Part shown: positions 42,418-51,480 of the stretch, piece by piece
How the letters are laid out: every line of letters starts with the position of its first letter
How positions within the stretch are numbered: position 1 is the first letter of the stretch
Assembly: GCA_964225175.1 (NCBI GenBank)
Contig: CAXQNK010000073.1
Span: 1 to 63,170, forward strand
Source of the DNA: WTJD01 sp964225175
Lineage (GTDB): Bacteria; Pseudomonadota; Gammaproteobacteria; Xanthomonadales; SZUA-36
Direction: 5' to 3'
DNA length: 63,170 nucleotides
The notes under the pieces: generated by a model
Database searches by the model: none
Seen by the model: the letters and a program-made list of their open reading frames with translations, nothing else
Told to the model about the DNA's origin: nothing
Position numbers and translations under genes: made by a program

Positions 42418-43191
42418 ATGGGCTATAGATACAATCCTCATCGCAGCCGTAATCTCTACGATCCGGGCAGCGACAAGCCGTTCAAGATTTCACGTTCCAG
42501 GATCGACCGCTTTGTCGAGTGTCCGCGCTGCTTTTACATCAATCGGCGGCTGTGACCAGACCGTCCGCCCGGCTTCCCTTTCAATCTCAACAGTGCGGTT
42601 GATTCCCTGCTGAAAACCGAGTTCGATGTTCATCGCGCGGCCGGGACGCCACACCCTTTGCAGGAGCAATTCGGGATCGATGCGGTACCCGCCCCGCGAG
42701 AGGAAATGGACGAATGGCGGGAAAACTTCAAAGGGGTGCAGCACCATCACGAGCCCACCAACCTGATCATAACAGGCGCGATCGATGATCTTTGGGTGGA
42801 CCGCCAGGGCCGCTACATCGTGGTCGACTACAAGGCCACTGCCAAGAAAGAGCCCGTGACGTCCATGGATGCGGAATGGATGGTGGGCTACAAGCGGCAG
42901 ATGGAGATTTATCAATGGCTGCTGCGCAGGAATGGCCTGGAGGTCTCGGACACCGGCTATTTCGTTTATTGCACCGGCCGCCCGGGGGCCGAGGCGTTTG
43001 ATGCGAAGATTGAATTCGATATCCACGTCATCCCCTATGAGGGGAATGATGTCTGGGTGGAAACGACCCTGGCCGCGATGCACGAGTGCCTCGCGGGCGA
43101 GCAGATTCCCGAGCCGCGCGCGGGCTGTGACTATTGTGCCTATGTGCGTGCGGTGCAGGAAGTCGCCGAAGAGGATCGGAGGCGCCGCTAG
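42418..43191 (+). pseudogene. Cas4/RecB-type PD-(D/E)XK nuclease with in-frame TGA at codon 46
   Basis: Codons 1-45 (from ATG at 42418) read through SRSRIDRFVECPRCFYINRRL; then a TGA at 42553-42555 stops translation. The same frame continues for 210 codons as RPPGFPFNLNSAVDSLL and on through the nuclease core, TGAIDDLWVDRQGRYIVVDYKATAKK (Asp and DYK motif), and QMEIYQWLL, to a C-terminal GCDYCAYV. CPRC at the start and CDYC at the end form the four Cys of an iron-sulfur cluster as in Cas4/AddB-type nucleases. One base (GGA to TGA, for example) explains the stop. The first downstream start is a TTG at 42658, which would lose CPRC. Read-through or an assembly error are alternatives. Confidence 0.82.
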
Positions 43192-43271
43192 CGACGCCGA
43201 ATAGACAGTGATCACTGGTCTTTTATCCGGGTATCAGGCGCCTGTGAATGACTGAAGGTGACCGGTCAATC

Positions 43272-43280
43272 TGGTATAAT
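43272..43280 (+). promoter_or_regulatory. Extended -10 promoter of the second SAM-II leader
   Basis: TGGTATAAT is a consensus extended -10 element. Transcription would start about 43286-43288, at the first bases of the aptamer, the same arrangement as in the metY leader. Confidence 0.72.
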
Positions 43281-43285
43281 TCAAC

Positions 43286-43340
43286 GGAGCGCCGATTTGA
43301 TCTTCAGCTTGCGGGCGCAATAAAAATCCAGCTAAAGCGG
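43286..43340 (+). ncRNA. SAM-II riboswitch ahead of an uncharacterised gene
   Basis: The RNA reads GAGCGCCGATTTGA, then a loop to CTTGCGGGCGC, then ATAAAAATCCAGCTAAAGC. P1 is GCGCC (43289-43293) with GGCGC (43314-43318). The GATTTGA and TTGC boxes and the GCTAAA pseudoknot strand are in the SAM-II positions and parallel the metY copy closely. The aptamer 3' strand GCTAAAGCGGTTTTTG (43331-43346) can pair with CAAAAACCCGCTTTGGC (43360-43376), which is also the 5' arm of the following terminator. Ligand binding would hold GCTAAAGC in the pseudoknot and free the terminator, so SAM should switch the gene off. Confidence 0.9.
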
Positions 43341-43360
43341 TTTTTGTTTTTTCGGATTCC

Positions 43361-43408
43361 AAAAACCCGCTTTGGCCAGAAAATGTGAGCTGGCTGAGCG
43401 GGTTTTTT
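43361..43408 (+). terminator. SAM-dependent terminator downstream of the second aptamer
   Basis: AAAAACCCGCT pairs with AGCGGGTTTTT (11 bp); above a small internal loop GCCAG pairs with CTGGC, and a T-run follows. Its 5' arm is shared with the antiterminator described for the aptamer. About 105 nt remain before the start codon of the regulated gene. Confidence 0.93.
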
Positions 43409-43512
43409 CATGGGCGGTCGCAGCCCGTCGAGAGGATAAAAGCGACACGGCATTTGATTCCAGATTGTACGCCGTGGGCAACGGGCCCGAAGTACTAAAG
43501 AGGAGACATCTC

Positions 43513-43827
43513 ATGAGTAAGGCAATACTGCACCGTCACGAACTGCGAGTGATTTTCGAGGAAGACGAAGACACCGTGGTCCACTGGAGATCGGAAATTG
43601 ACGATAGGTTGCGTGATTTTGAGCATCACGACACGGCCACCCTCACGCGGCTCGGTGCCCCCCTGGCCGCGACCGGCATCCAGGCCCTGCACCAGCTCTT
43701 GTGTACGGGGTTCATCGAACTCGCGCTGAATCGAGCCGATAATCACCGCTGGCGGGCACTGTTCGAGCAGATCAGCCAGCCAGAAGACGATGAAGAGATC
43801 TCTCCGGAGCAGCTTGCGCTGCACTGA
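43513..43827 (+). CDS. Uncharacterised 104-residue protein under SAM-II control
   Basis: The protein is soluble and acidic, with no signal peptide, membrane helix or Cys motif (a single Cys in HQLLCTGF). An N-terminal half of probable strands and turns (KAILHRHELRVIFEEDEDTVVHWRSEIDDRLRDFEHHD) is followed by a helical half (LTRLGAPLAATGIQALHQLLCTGFIELALNRADNHRWRALFEQISQ). AGGAGA six bases before the ATG is a strong ribosome binding site. I do not recognise the family. The leader (promoter, SAM-II aptamer, terminator) implies a role linked to methionine or SAM supply. A GC hairpin follows the stop, so it appears to be monocistronic. Confidence 0.8.
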   Translation: MSKAILHRHELRVIFEEDEDTVVHWRSEIDDRLRDFEHHDTATLTRLGAPLAATGIQALHQLLCTGFIELALNRADNHRWRALFEQISQPEDDEEISPEQLALH

Positions 43828-43847
43828 TGGCGCCGAGCTCAACGATT

Positions 43848-43873
43848 GGGGCGGCGGATCGGTCCGCCGCCTC
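43848..43873 (+). terminator. GC-rich hairpin after the SAM-regulated gene
   Basis: GGCGGCGGA pairs perfectly with TCCGCCGCC across a TCGG loop, 22 bp after the stop codon. The following TCATTTGA is not a true U-tract, so termination may be inefficient or Rho-assisted. Confidence 0.55.
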
Positions 43874-43929
43874 ATTTGACATGACTCAGATTCCCACCTT
43901 TTGATAATTCCCTGTGGCACACTCGCCGC

Positions 43930-46665
43930 ATGATCGATCGCGTCACCATTCTCCGCGCTGAATTACTCCAGGCCCTGGAGGGCGGCGCGTTGGTGTTGAC
44001 CGGCAATGCGCGGCTTTCGCGCTCGCTGCGGGCCGAGTATGACCGTGCCATGCTGGCTGCCGGGCGCCAGGCCTGGGCCTCGCCCGAGGTGCTGCATTAC
44101 TCGGCCTGGCTGAAGCAGGTCTGGGAGGAGGCCTCCCTGCGCAGCGATGCCGTGCTGCCGCGGCTGCTGAGCAGCGAGCAGGAGGCGGCCTTATGGGCGG
44201 CTGTGCTGGGCCGCGATGCCGCGCAGCTGCTGCGCCCCAACGCCACGGCGCAGGCGGCCATGCGTAGCTGGCAGCTGCTGCACGACTACGCTCTGCGCCT
44301 AGATGACCCCGCCTTTGGTTTTGGTGAGGACAGCCAGGCCTTTCGGCGCTGGGCCAGGGGCTTTGCGGCGGCCTGTGTCGACCGCGATTTTGTCTCGGCT
44401 GCGGCACTGAGTGGGTGCCTGGCTGAGCAATTGGCTCAAGGTGTAATGCGCTCACTGGGTGAGATCTTGTTGGTGGGCTTTTATGAGCTCACCCCGGCGC
44501 AACGTGCGTTGGCAAACGCACTGGCCGGGGCGGGGTCGAAGCTTCAATGGGTGACGCTGGAGGGCGCAGACGCATCACCCGGCCGGGTGCAGGCCCGAGA
44601 CCCGGAAGATGAATATCGCCTGGCAGCCCAGTGGGCGCGGCAGATGCTGGAAAACCACCCAGACGCGCAGGTGGGCATCGTGGCGCCGGATATCTCTGCC
44701 GCGCGCGTGCCCTTATCTCGGGCCTTGAGTGACGCGCTGGACCCTGCCGGCGTGCAGCCGGGCCACGCGGGCCGCTCGCGGCCCTGGAATTTTTCCCTGG
44801 GCGTGCCGCTATCGGGCTACCCCGTGATCGAAACCGCGTTGCAGCTGCTTTCCCTGGCCGGGCGCGCCATCACCATGGAAACGGTCGGTGCGTTGCTGTC
44901 CTCGCCCTGGTGGGCCATGCCGGACGAGGCTGAACATCACGCGGGTGAGCTGGCCCGCCGGGCGCTGCTGGATGCCCGGCTCAGGGCACAGCATGGCCAG
45001 CCCAGGGTCAGCCTGCGCAACCTGAAATACTTTGCCGGCGAAGCCGACGAGCATGATGAGCCCAGGCCCTGGTCCGTGCCGCGCATCCGGCGCGCCATGA
45101 GTAGCCTCGAGCAGCTGAAAGCGGAATGGAAAGGCCAGGCCAGCGCCGGCGAGTGGGCGCACCGCTGCACCGCCTGGCTGAAAGCCGCGGGCTGGTGCCA
45201 GGGCAGCCGGCTGGACAGCGCCGCCCACCAGGCGGTGGAAAAATGGCAGGAGCTGCTGGCCACGCTCAGCACCCTGGACGAATTCGAGCCCGCGCTCTCG
45301 CTGGACGGTGCCTTGGGCCTGGTTGGACGCCTGGCGGGAGATGCGGTATTCCAGCCCCGCATGGCAGAGGCGCCCGTGCAGGTATTGGGCCTGCTGGAGG
45401 CCAACGAACAGCACTTCGACGCACTCTGGGTGCTGGGCCTGCATGATGGCCGCTGGCCGCAGCCGGTCTCGCCTGATCCCTTCATCCCGCTCAGCCTGCA
45501 GCGCACTCATGGCCTGCCGGGCTGTGACCCGTCCACCGAGCTGAAGCGTGCCCGGCAAATGACGGCGCAGCTGGCCGATGCCGGTGCGCAGGTGGTCTTC
45601 AGCTGGCCGGCGGCCGATGGCGATGAAGAGCTGCGCGCCAGCCCCCTGATTCGGCCGTGGCCGCAGATAGATGCAGACGCGCTGCTGGGTGCGGCCCTGC
45701 CGGGCTGGCGTGCGCTGATCCGCGATTCCGCAGCGCTGGAAGCCTTGCCTCCTGCAGCACCGATGCCCTTTGCCGGGGGCAAGGCCTCGGGCGGCTCGCA
45801 GCTGCTGAAACACCAGTCCCTGTGCCCCTTCCGGGCTTTTGCCCGGCATCGCCTGGGCGCGGCTTCATTGGATGCCCCCACCTTAGGCCTGGATGCCGCC
45901 GAACGCGGCTCGCTGATGCACAAGGTGCTGGAGTGTTTCTGGCGCGAGACGGAAGACTCCGCTGTGCTGAACAGGCTAAGCGATGCCCAGCTTGATGAAC
46001 GCATCGAGCGCGCCGTGAGCACGGCCATTGCCGAGCGCTCGCGCCAGCTGGAATGGCAGCCGCAGTTGTCCGCGATCGAGCGGCAGCGGTTGGCCGACCA
46101 GGTGCGGCGCTGGTTACGGTTGGAGCAGGAGCGCGCGCCCTTCACCGTGGCGGGGCTGGAGCAAAAACAGCGCCTGAGCCTGGGTGACCTCACCATCGAG
46201 ACCAAGATCGACCGCGTCGACCGCCTGGAAGACGGGCGCCTGGTGATCATCGATTACAAAACCGGCAAGGTGACGCCCTCGGGCTGGTTCACCGAGCGCC
46301 CGGATGACCCGCAGCTGCCCATCTACACCCGGGCTGATTTTGACCAGCCGGTGGCCGGGGTGGCCTTTGCCGTGGTCAAGGCCGACGAGATGCGTTTCAG
46401 CGGCGTGGTGGCGGAAGCTGGCCTGCTGCCCGGCCTGCCCGTGCGCGGCAAGAGCGAGGCAGCCATGGCCACCGAGACCTGGCCCGCCGTGCTGGGCGAA
46501 TGGTCGGCGGTTTGCCAGGGCCTGGCCAATGACTTCATCGCCGGCCACGCGGCGGTGCACCCCAAGCAAGGCTTGAAGACCTGTGACAACAGCTACTGCG
46601 ACCTGGCGCCGCTGTGTCGCATTCACACCGCCGTCGAAGCCGAGCCCGCAGAGGATGAGCAATGA
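43930..46665 (+). CDS. AddB-like DNA-repair protein with PD-(D/E)XK nuclease domain
   Basis: The 911-residue protein combines an inactive helicase-like N-terminal part (GALVLTGNARLSRSLRAEYDR, then LLVGFYELTPAQRAL and VGIVAPD) with a C-terminal RecB-type nuclease: GSLMHKVLECFW, ETKIDRVDRLEDGRLVIIDYKTGK. Cys in SLCPFRAFARHR plus CDNSYCDLAPLC form an AddB-style [4Fe-4S] site. Family members are annotated as probable DNA-repair proteins paired with an AddA-like helicase, doing the RecBCD job of processing double-strand ends. The next gene starts inside its stop (ATGA overlap). Confidence 0.9.
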   Translation: MIDRVTILRAELLQALEGGALVLTGNARLSRSLRAEYDRAMLAAGRQAWASPEVLHYSAWLKQVWEEASLRSDAVLPRLLSSEQEAALWAAVLGRDAAQLLRPNATAQAAMRSWQLLHDYALRLDDPAFGFGEDSQAFRRWARGFAAACVDRDFVSAAALSGCLAEQLAQGVMRSLGEILLVGFYELTPAQRALANALAGAGSKLQWVTLEGADASPGRVQARDPEDEYRLAAQWARQMLENHPDAQVGIVAPDISAARVPLSRALSDALDPAGVQPGHAGRSRPWNFSLGVPLSGYPVIETALQLLSLAGRAITMETVGALLSSPWWAMPDEAEHHAGELARRALLDARLRAQHGQPRVSLRNLKYFAGEADEHDEPRPWSVPRIRRAMSSLEQLKAEWKGQASAGEWAHRCTAWLKAAGWCQGSRLDSAAHQAVEKWQELLATLSTLDEFEPALSLDGALGLVGRLAGDAVFQPRMAEAPVQVLGLLEANEQHFDALWVLGLHDGRWPQPVSPDPFIPLSLQRTHGLPGCDPSTELKRARQMTAQLADAGAQVVFSWPAADGDEELRASPLIRPWPQIDADALLGAALPGWRALIRDSAALEALPPAAPMPFAGGKASGGSQLLKHQSLCPFRAFARHRLGAASLDAPTLGLDAAERGSLMHKVLECFWRETEDSAVLNRLSDAQLDERIERAVSTAIAERSRQLEWQPQLSAIERQRLADQVRRWLRLEQERAPFTVAGLEQKQRLSLGDLTIETKIDRVDRLEDGRLVIIDYKTGKVTPSGWFTERPDDPQLPIYTRADFDQPVAGVAFAVVKADEMRFSGVVAEAGLLPGLPVRGKSEAAMATETWPAVLGEWSAVCQGLANDFIAGHAAVHPKQGLKTCDNSYCDLAPLCRIHTAVEAEPAEDEQ

Positions 46666-49600
46666 GCTTAAGTTCTGCTGAATACCGGCCGCCGGCAGAT
46701 GCCGATGCCCGCCGCCAGGCACTGGATGTGGGGCAGTCTTTTATCGTGCAGGCGCCGGCGGGCTCTGGAAAGACGGGGCTGCTCACCCAGCGCTACCTGG
46801 CCTTGCTGGCCGGGGTGGAGCACCCCGAGGAGATTGTCGCCATCACCTTTACCCGCAAGGCTGCGGCCGAGATGCGCCAGCGCATCCTGGATGCCCTGCG
46901 CGCGGCCGAGGGGCCCGAGCCGGAGGATGAGTATGAGCGCCAGAGCTGGGAGCTGGCACGCGCCGCGCTGGCGCGAGACGGCCAGCGGGCCTGGGCCGTG
47001 CTGGACAACCCGCAGCGCCTGCGCATCCGCACCATCGATTCGCTTTGCCAGTTCATCGGCCGCCAGCTGCCGGTGCTGTCCGGCCTGGGCGAGCCGCCCG
47101 GCGTGGTGGATGATGCCCGCTTCCTGTATCGCGCTGCGGCCGAGCAGGCCATGGACGAGCTGGAACACGGCGGGGAGATGGCCGCGGCCCTGGCCACCCT
47201 GCTGGGGGCGCTGGACAACCAGGTCGACCGCCTGGCCGGGCTGATGGCCAACATGCTGGCGCACCGCGACCAGTGGCTGGAGCACGTACTGGACCACGGC
47301 AGCCGCCAGGACACCGAGCAGGTGTTGGCCGGGGTGGTTCAGCGCTACCTCGTGGGGTTGGAGGCGTGCTTCGATGAGGCCTTGGCTGAGCGGCTACTGC
47401 CCTGCCTGCGTTTTGCGGCCTCCAACCTGGATGCAGATCACCCGCTGGCGGTATTCCGTGACCGGACCGCCATGCCCGGCGGTGATGCGGCCAGCCTGCC
47501 GGCCTGGCAGGCGTTGGCGGATGTGTTTCTCACGCAAAAAGGCACCTGGCGCAAGAGCGTCAACGTGCGGCAGGGATCCCCGAACGATAAGACCTCGCCC
47601 GAAGCGGAGATGAAGGCCCAGGTCACGGCGATTTTGCAAGAGTGGTTCGAAGACGAGGCCTTGCGGTGTCAGCTGGCGGGGCTGGCCAGCCTGCCCAACG
47701 CCAAGTATTCCGATGAGGAGTGGGCCGTCATCCAGGCCTTGTTCACGGTGTTGAAGCACGCGGTGGGTCACCTGCGGCTGGTCTTTGCCGAGCAGGGCCA
47801 GGTGGATTTCACCGAGCTTTCCCTGCGCGCCATCGAGGCACTGGGCGATGAACTCGAGCCCACCGAGCGCGCTTTGCAGTTGGATTACCGCCTCAAACAC
47901 CTGCTGGTGGATGAGTTCCAGGATACCTCCCAAACTCAGAACAGGTTGTTTCGTCGGCTGACGGCGGGATGGGCGCCCGATGATGGCCGCACGCTGTTCC
48001 TGGTGGGCGATCCGATGCAGTCTATCTACCGCTTTCGCGAGGCCGAGGTTGGTTTGTTCCTGGAGGCCTGGCGCCAGGGGCTGGGCGATATTGCCCTGCA
48101 GCCGCTGCAGCTCACGGTCAACTTCCGCTCAGAACAAGGCGTGATCGACTGGGTCAATGACGCCTTTCCTGGGGTGATGCCCGCGCATGATGACCCCGAG
48201 CGCGGCGCGGTGCGCTATGCCGCTTCACAGGCCTACAGGGCGCCCGGGCTGGACCCCGCCGTACGCGTGCACCCGTTCATGGGCTGTGATGACGAGGCCG
48301 AGGCCCGGCTCATGCTGCAGCTGATTGAAGAGGCCCGACAGCGCGGCGGCACCACCGCGGTACTGGCGCGCAGCAAGGTGCACCTGGCAGGCCTGGTAGA
48401 GCAGCTGCGCTCAAGCGGCCTGCGCTTCCAGGCGGTGGAGATCGGCGCGCTGCAACACAGCCCTGTGGTGATGGATTTGGTCACGCTCACCCGCGCGCTG
48501 ATCCACCTGGGCGACCGGGTCGCCTGGCTGGCCTTGCTCTACGGGCCCTACTGCGGGCTGTCGCTGGCCGATCTCATGGCCCTGACCGGCGATGATTCGG
48601 CAGCGCATGACCGGGCCTTGCTGGACCTGCTGTGCGATGAGCCGCGGGCTGCAAAGCTCAGTGAAGACGGACAGGCCCGCTTGCGGCGCGTACTGCCGGT
48701 GCTCCAAGCCGTGCTGGCCGAGCGCGGGCGGCGGCCCTTGCACGATTGGGTAGAGGGCGCCTGGCTGGCACTGGGCGGGCCGCTGACGCTCAGCGATGCC
48801 GCCGCCGCGGAGGATGCCGAGGTGTATTTCCGGCTGCTGCAGCGCCTGGGCGCCGATGGCCGCCCGCTCACGCCGGAGCGCCTGGCGGAGGAGGTCGCGC
48901 GCCTCACCGCCATGCCCGATCCTCAAGCCGACGGCAGCCTGCAGCTGATGAGCATCCACAAGGCCAAGGGCCTGGAATTCGACACCGTCATCCTGCCGGG
49001 GCTGGGCAAAGGCACGCGCGGCGATGAGTCTAAATTGCTGTACTGGTTGCAGACCACGGGCGAGGGCGGCGAGGCCGAGCTGTTCTTCGGGCCGGTAAAA
49101 ATGAGCGGGGAAAAGCAACACTCCTCCACCACGGGCTATATCCGCGAGCTGGACAAGGCCAAGGGCGAGTTCGAATCCGGGCGCCTGCTATACGTGGCGG
49201 CCACCCGCGCCCGGCAGGCGCTGCACCTGCTGGGGCATGTGCCGATCAAAGCCAACGGCGATATCGAGCCCAGAAACGGCAGCCTGCTGAAGCTGCTGTG
49301 GCCCAGGGTGGCGCAGCACTGGGGCGAGCTGGCGGCTGCCGCCGAGGAAGAGGGGGAAAGCACCGCGGCCGAATCCGAAGCGGTAGAGGTCCAACGCGGT
49401 GCCGTGCCGCTGGGCTGGGCATTGCCCGCGCCGCCGTCAGGTATTGGCCTGCGTTCGCCCGAGCCCGAGGCGGTAGAGGGCGAGATCGCCTTTGAATGGG
49501 CCGGCGAAATGGCCCGCGCCGTGGGCACGGTGGTGCATCGATTGCTGCAGCATGCGGTGGAGGCGGGCCGGTCGGATCTTCCGGCAATGAGCTCGGCGCC

Positions 49601-50042
49601 GGGTTTCTCCGCGCGCGTGGAGCAGCTGCTGCGCCGCCATGGCGTGACGGATCAGGACATGGGTACCGCCCAGCGCCGCGTGGCGCAGGCCCTGGCCCGC
49701 GTGGCGGCAGATGAGCGGGGCCGGTGGGTGCTGTCGGGTGAGCATGCCGAGTCCGCCTGCGAGCTGCCGCTGACCGCATTGATTGACGGCCAGCTGCGGC
49801 ATCTCATTATCGACCGGACCTTCGTGGATGAGGCCGGCGCCCGCTGGATCATCGACTACAAGACCGGCACGCACTCCGGCGGTGGGCTGGAGCATTTCCT
49901 GGACGAGGAAGAAAACCGCTACCGCGAGCAGCTGCAGCGCTATGTCACCGCCTTCCAAGTGCTGGAAGACCGCCCCGTGCGCGCCGTGCTGTATTTTCCG
50001 CTGATCGAGGGCGGCTGGCGGGAGCTTACCATTGAGCCCTGA
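46662..50042 (+). CDS. AddA-like UvrD-family helicase/nuclease
   Basis: The 1126 residues include a complete SF1 helicase: Walker A APAGSGKTGLL (Lys37), ITFTRKAAAEMRQRI, RIRTIDSLCQFIGRQLP, HLLVDEFQDTSQTQ (motif II), LVGDPMQSIYRFREAEV, LTVNFRSEQGVIDWVN and LMSIHKAKGLEFDTVILPGLG, followed by YVAATRARQALHLLG. A C-terminal RecB nuclease domain has GTVVHRLLQ, LIIDRTFVDEAGARWIIDYKTG and YREQLQRYV. With the preceding AddB-like protein it should form a dual-nuclease end-resection machine. Translationally coupled to it. Confidence 0.93.
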   Translation: MSLSSAEYRPPADADARRQALDVGQSFIVQAPAGSGKTGLLTQRYLALLAGVEHPEEIVAITFTRKAAAEMRQRILDALRAAEGPEPEDEYERQSWELARAALARDGQRAWAVLDNPQRLRIRTIDSLCQFIGRQLPVLSGLGEPPGVVDDARFLYRAAAEQAMDELEHGGEMAAALATLLGALDNQVDRLAGLMANMLAHRDQWLEHVLDHGSRQDTEQVLAGVVQRYLVGLEACFDEALAERLLPCLRFAASNLDADHPLAVFRDRTAMPGGDAASLPAWQALADVFLTQKGTWRKSVNVRQGSPNDKTSPEAEMKAQVTAILQEWFEDEALRCQLAGLASLPNAKYSDEEWAVIQALFTVLKHAVGHLRLVFAEQGQVDFTELSLRAIEALGDELEPTERALQLDYRLKHLLVDEFQDTSQTQNRLFRRLTAGWAPDDGRTLFLVGDPMQSIYRFREAEVGLFLEAWRQGLGDIALQPLQLTVNFRSEQGVIDWVNDAFPGVMPAHDDPERGAVRYAASQAYRAPGLDPAVRVHPFMGCDDEAEARLMLQLIEEARQRGGTTAVLARSKVHLAGLVEQLRSSGLRFQAVEIGALQHSPVVMDLVTLTRALIHLGDRVAWLALLYGPYCGLSLADLMALTGDDSAAHDRALLDLLCDEPRAAKLSEDGQARLRRVLPVLQAVLAERGRRPLHDWVEGAWLALGGPLTLSDAAAAEDAEVYFRLLQRLGADGRPLTPERLAEEVARLTAMPDPQADGSLQLMSIHKAKGLEFDTVILPGLGKGTRGDESKLLYWLQTTGEGGEAELFFGPVKMSGEKQHSSTTGYIRELDKAKGEFESGRLLYVAATRARQALHLLGHVPIKANGDIEPRNGSLLKLLWPRVAQHWGELAAAAEEEGESTAAESEAVEVQRGAVPLGWALPAPPSGIGLRSPEPEAVEGEIAFEWAGEMARAVGTVVHRLLQHAVEAGRSDLPAMSSAPGFSARVEQLLRRHGVTDQDMGTAQRRVAQALARVAADERGRWVLSGEHAESACELPLTALIDGQLRHLIIDRTFVDEAGARWIIDYKTGTHSGGGLEHFLDEEENRYREQLQRYVTAFQVLEDRPVRAVLYFPLIEGGWRELTIEP

Positions 50043-50114
50043 CGGCGCGTTGATTTCGAAGGTCACCGAATCTGCTATGGTTAAGTGAGTCCTATTCAAC
50101 ATCAGGTGGCTGAA

Positions 50115-50678
50115 ATGCGTTCCTTCTCATCTCGTTGCGTTGTTGGGTTCCTGAGCCTTGTCCTGGGTGGCCTCGTGCAGGTCACGGCGCTGTGGGCGGA
50201 CGAGGCGATGACGAAAGAGCGTGCCATCGCACTGGTTGAGGCATTTTTCGACACGATCAACATTGCGACCTATGATTCCGGGCGCTTCGCGGCTGGGCTG
50301 GCGCCCGGTTTCAGCATCTTCGAGATGGGCGAGGAGTTCGACGCTGCGTCATTCGATGCGTTCATTTCCGAGGCGGCCAAAACCATCGTGGAAACACGCT
50401 GGACCCTCAGCGACTTCGATGTTTCCATCGGCGAAGACCTGACGCACCTCTCCTACACGAACGTCGGGCGGTTTGTGAACACGCAGGGAGGTGTCATCCA
50501 TTCAGAGTGGATGGAGAGTGTGCTGCTGGAACTCAACGAAGGCGAGTGGAAAGTAAAATTTCTGCAGTCTGATCTCGTGTCCCGCTGGCTGCTTGCCGCG
50601 GACGGCAGCCGCACGGACATCTATCCGGCCGAAGACGGTGATTCGGATGACGTGAACCAATCCTCGATACCGCACTAG
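50115..50678 (+). CDS. Secreted NTF2-like/DUF4440-like protein
   Basis: The 187-residue protein has a signal peptide (MRSFSSRCVVGFLSLVLGGLVQVTALWA) and then an NTF2-like cone: ALVEAFFDTINIATYDSGRFAAGLAPGFSIFEMGEEFDAASFDAFI, WTLSDFDVSIGEDLTHLSYTNVGRF, SEWMESVLLELNEGEWKVKFLQSD. Such periplasmic DUF4440-type proteins have no general known function. AGGTGG five bases before the ATG supports the start at 50115. Confidence 0.72.
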   Translation: MRSFSSRCVVGFLSLVLGGLVQVTALWADEAMTKERAIALVEAFFDTINIATYDSGRFAAGLAPGFSIFEMGEEFDAASFDAFISEAAKTIVETRWTLSDFDVSIGEDLTHLSYTNVGRFVNTQGGVIHSEWMESVLLELNEGEWKVKFLQSDLVSRWLLAADGSRTDIYPAEDGDSDDVNQSSIPH

Positions 50679-50690
50679 CGTACTACGAGA

Positions 50691-51434
50691 TTATTTCCTC
50701 TCATCCGTAGATTGTTTCGTGCGGCTCGGGCGCTGGTACCAGGGCCCGCAAAGGGCCCGGTAGCGGGTCATGAACGGAAACAGCACCACGAGGAAGGTAT
50801 AGCCCAGGATATACGCTTGCGAATGCCATTCGAGCTTTCGGGCCGAGGTCACCACTGGTGCATGGGTCAGTACCTCGAAGGACATACCCCGTGCCTTGCC
50901 CCAGCGCCCCAGTGCCCGGGACAACCAGATTTCCTCACCGGCATAGACCGACTCGCTGAAACCACCGACGGCCTCGAATCCCTCGCGCAGGCAAAATACG
51001 AAGCTGCCGGCAGCCAGCCGGAACCGGCGTGATATCTGCCCCCACAGGCGCACGCCGCGCTGCGCCATCGCGCTGGGCTGATCAAAAACGACGCTGGCCC
51101 CGCCCCCACAACAGGTGTCGCTGGCCAGCCGGTCCAGCGCGCCCTGCAGCAATTCGGCCGGCAGCTGCGTGTCGGCATCCAGGAAGATCAGCGCCTCTCC
51201 ATGCGACGCCATGGCCCCGGCGTTGCGGGCGCGGGAAATCTGGTTGTGGGCCTCGAAGACCACCCGGGCGCCGCCCGCTCGCGCCACCGCGGCGGTGTCG
51301 TCAGTGGAATTGTTATCAACCACCACCAGCTCGCCCGGGTGGCTGCAGGCCTGCATGGCGGAGCGTACCGAGGCCAGTGTCGAGGGCAGTAAGGCCTCCT
51401 CATTGAAGGCGGGAATGATCAGCGTGTAGCGCAT
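50691..51434 (-). CDS. Glycosyltransferase family 2 protein
   Basis: The 247-residue GT-A fold shows YTLIIPAFNEEALLPSTLASV, ELVVVDNNSTDDTAAVARAGGARVV, RARNAGAMASHGEALIFLDADTQLP (the DxD motif) and SESVYAGEEIWLSRALGRWG with the acceptor-side Glu. A C-terminal hydrophobic segment (YILGYTFLVVLFPFMTRY) could anchor it at the inner membrane. The acceptor is unknown; there is no cluster of polysaccharide genes around it. Confidence 0.88.
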   Translation of the reverse strand: MRYTLIIPAFNEEALLPSTLASVRSAMQACSHPGELVVVDNNSTDDTAAVARAGGARVVFEAHNQISRARNAGAMASHGEALIFLDADTQLPAELLQGALDRLASDTCCGGGASVVFDQPSAMAQRGVRLWGQISRRFRLAAGSFVFCLREGFEAVGGFSESVYAGEEIWLSRALGRWGKARGMSFEVLTHAPVVTSARKLEWHSQAYILGYTFLVVLFPFMTRYRALCGPWYQRPSRTKQSTDERK

Positions 51435-51480
51435 GCCTGAATCTTACCCGGATTGCACCCTGCTGCGGGCAGAAGACCGC

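Noticed and set aside
42553..42555. TGA as a selenocysteine codon in the Cas4/RecB-type nuclease
   Set aside because: The position is not one of the cluster or catalytic residues, I see no obvious SECIS-like hairpin just after the codon, and no selenocysteine genes are in the window. A nonsense mutation or sequencing error is simpler.
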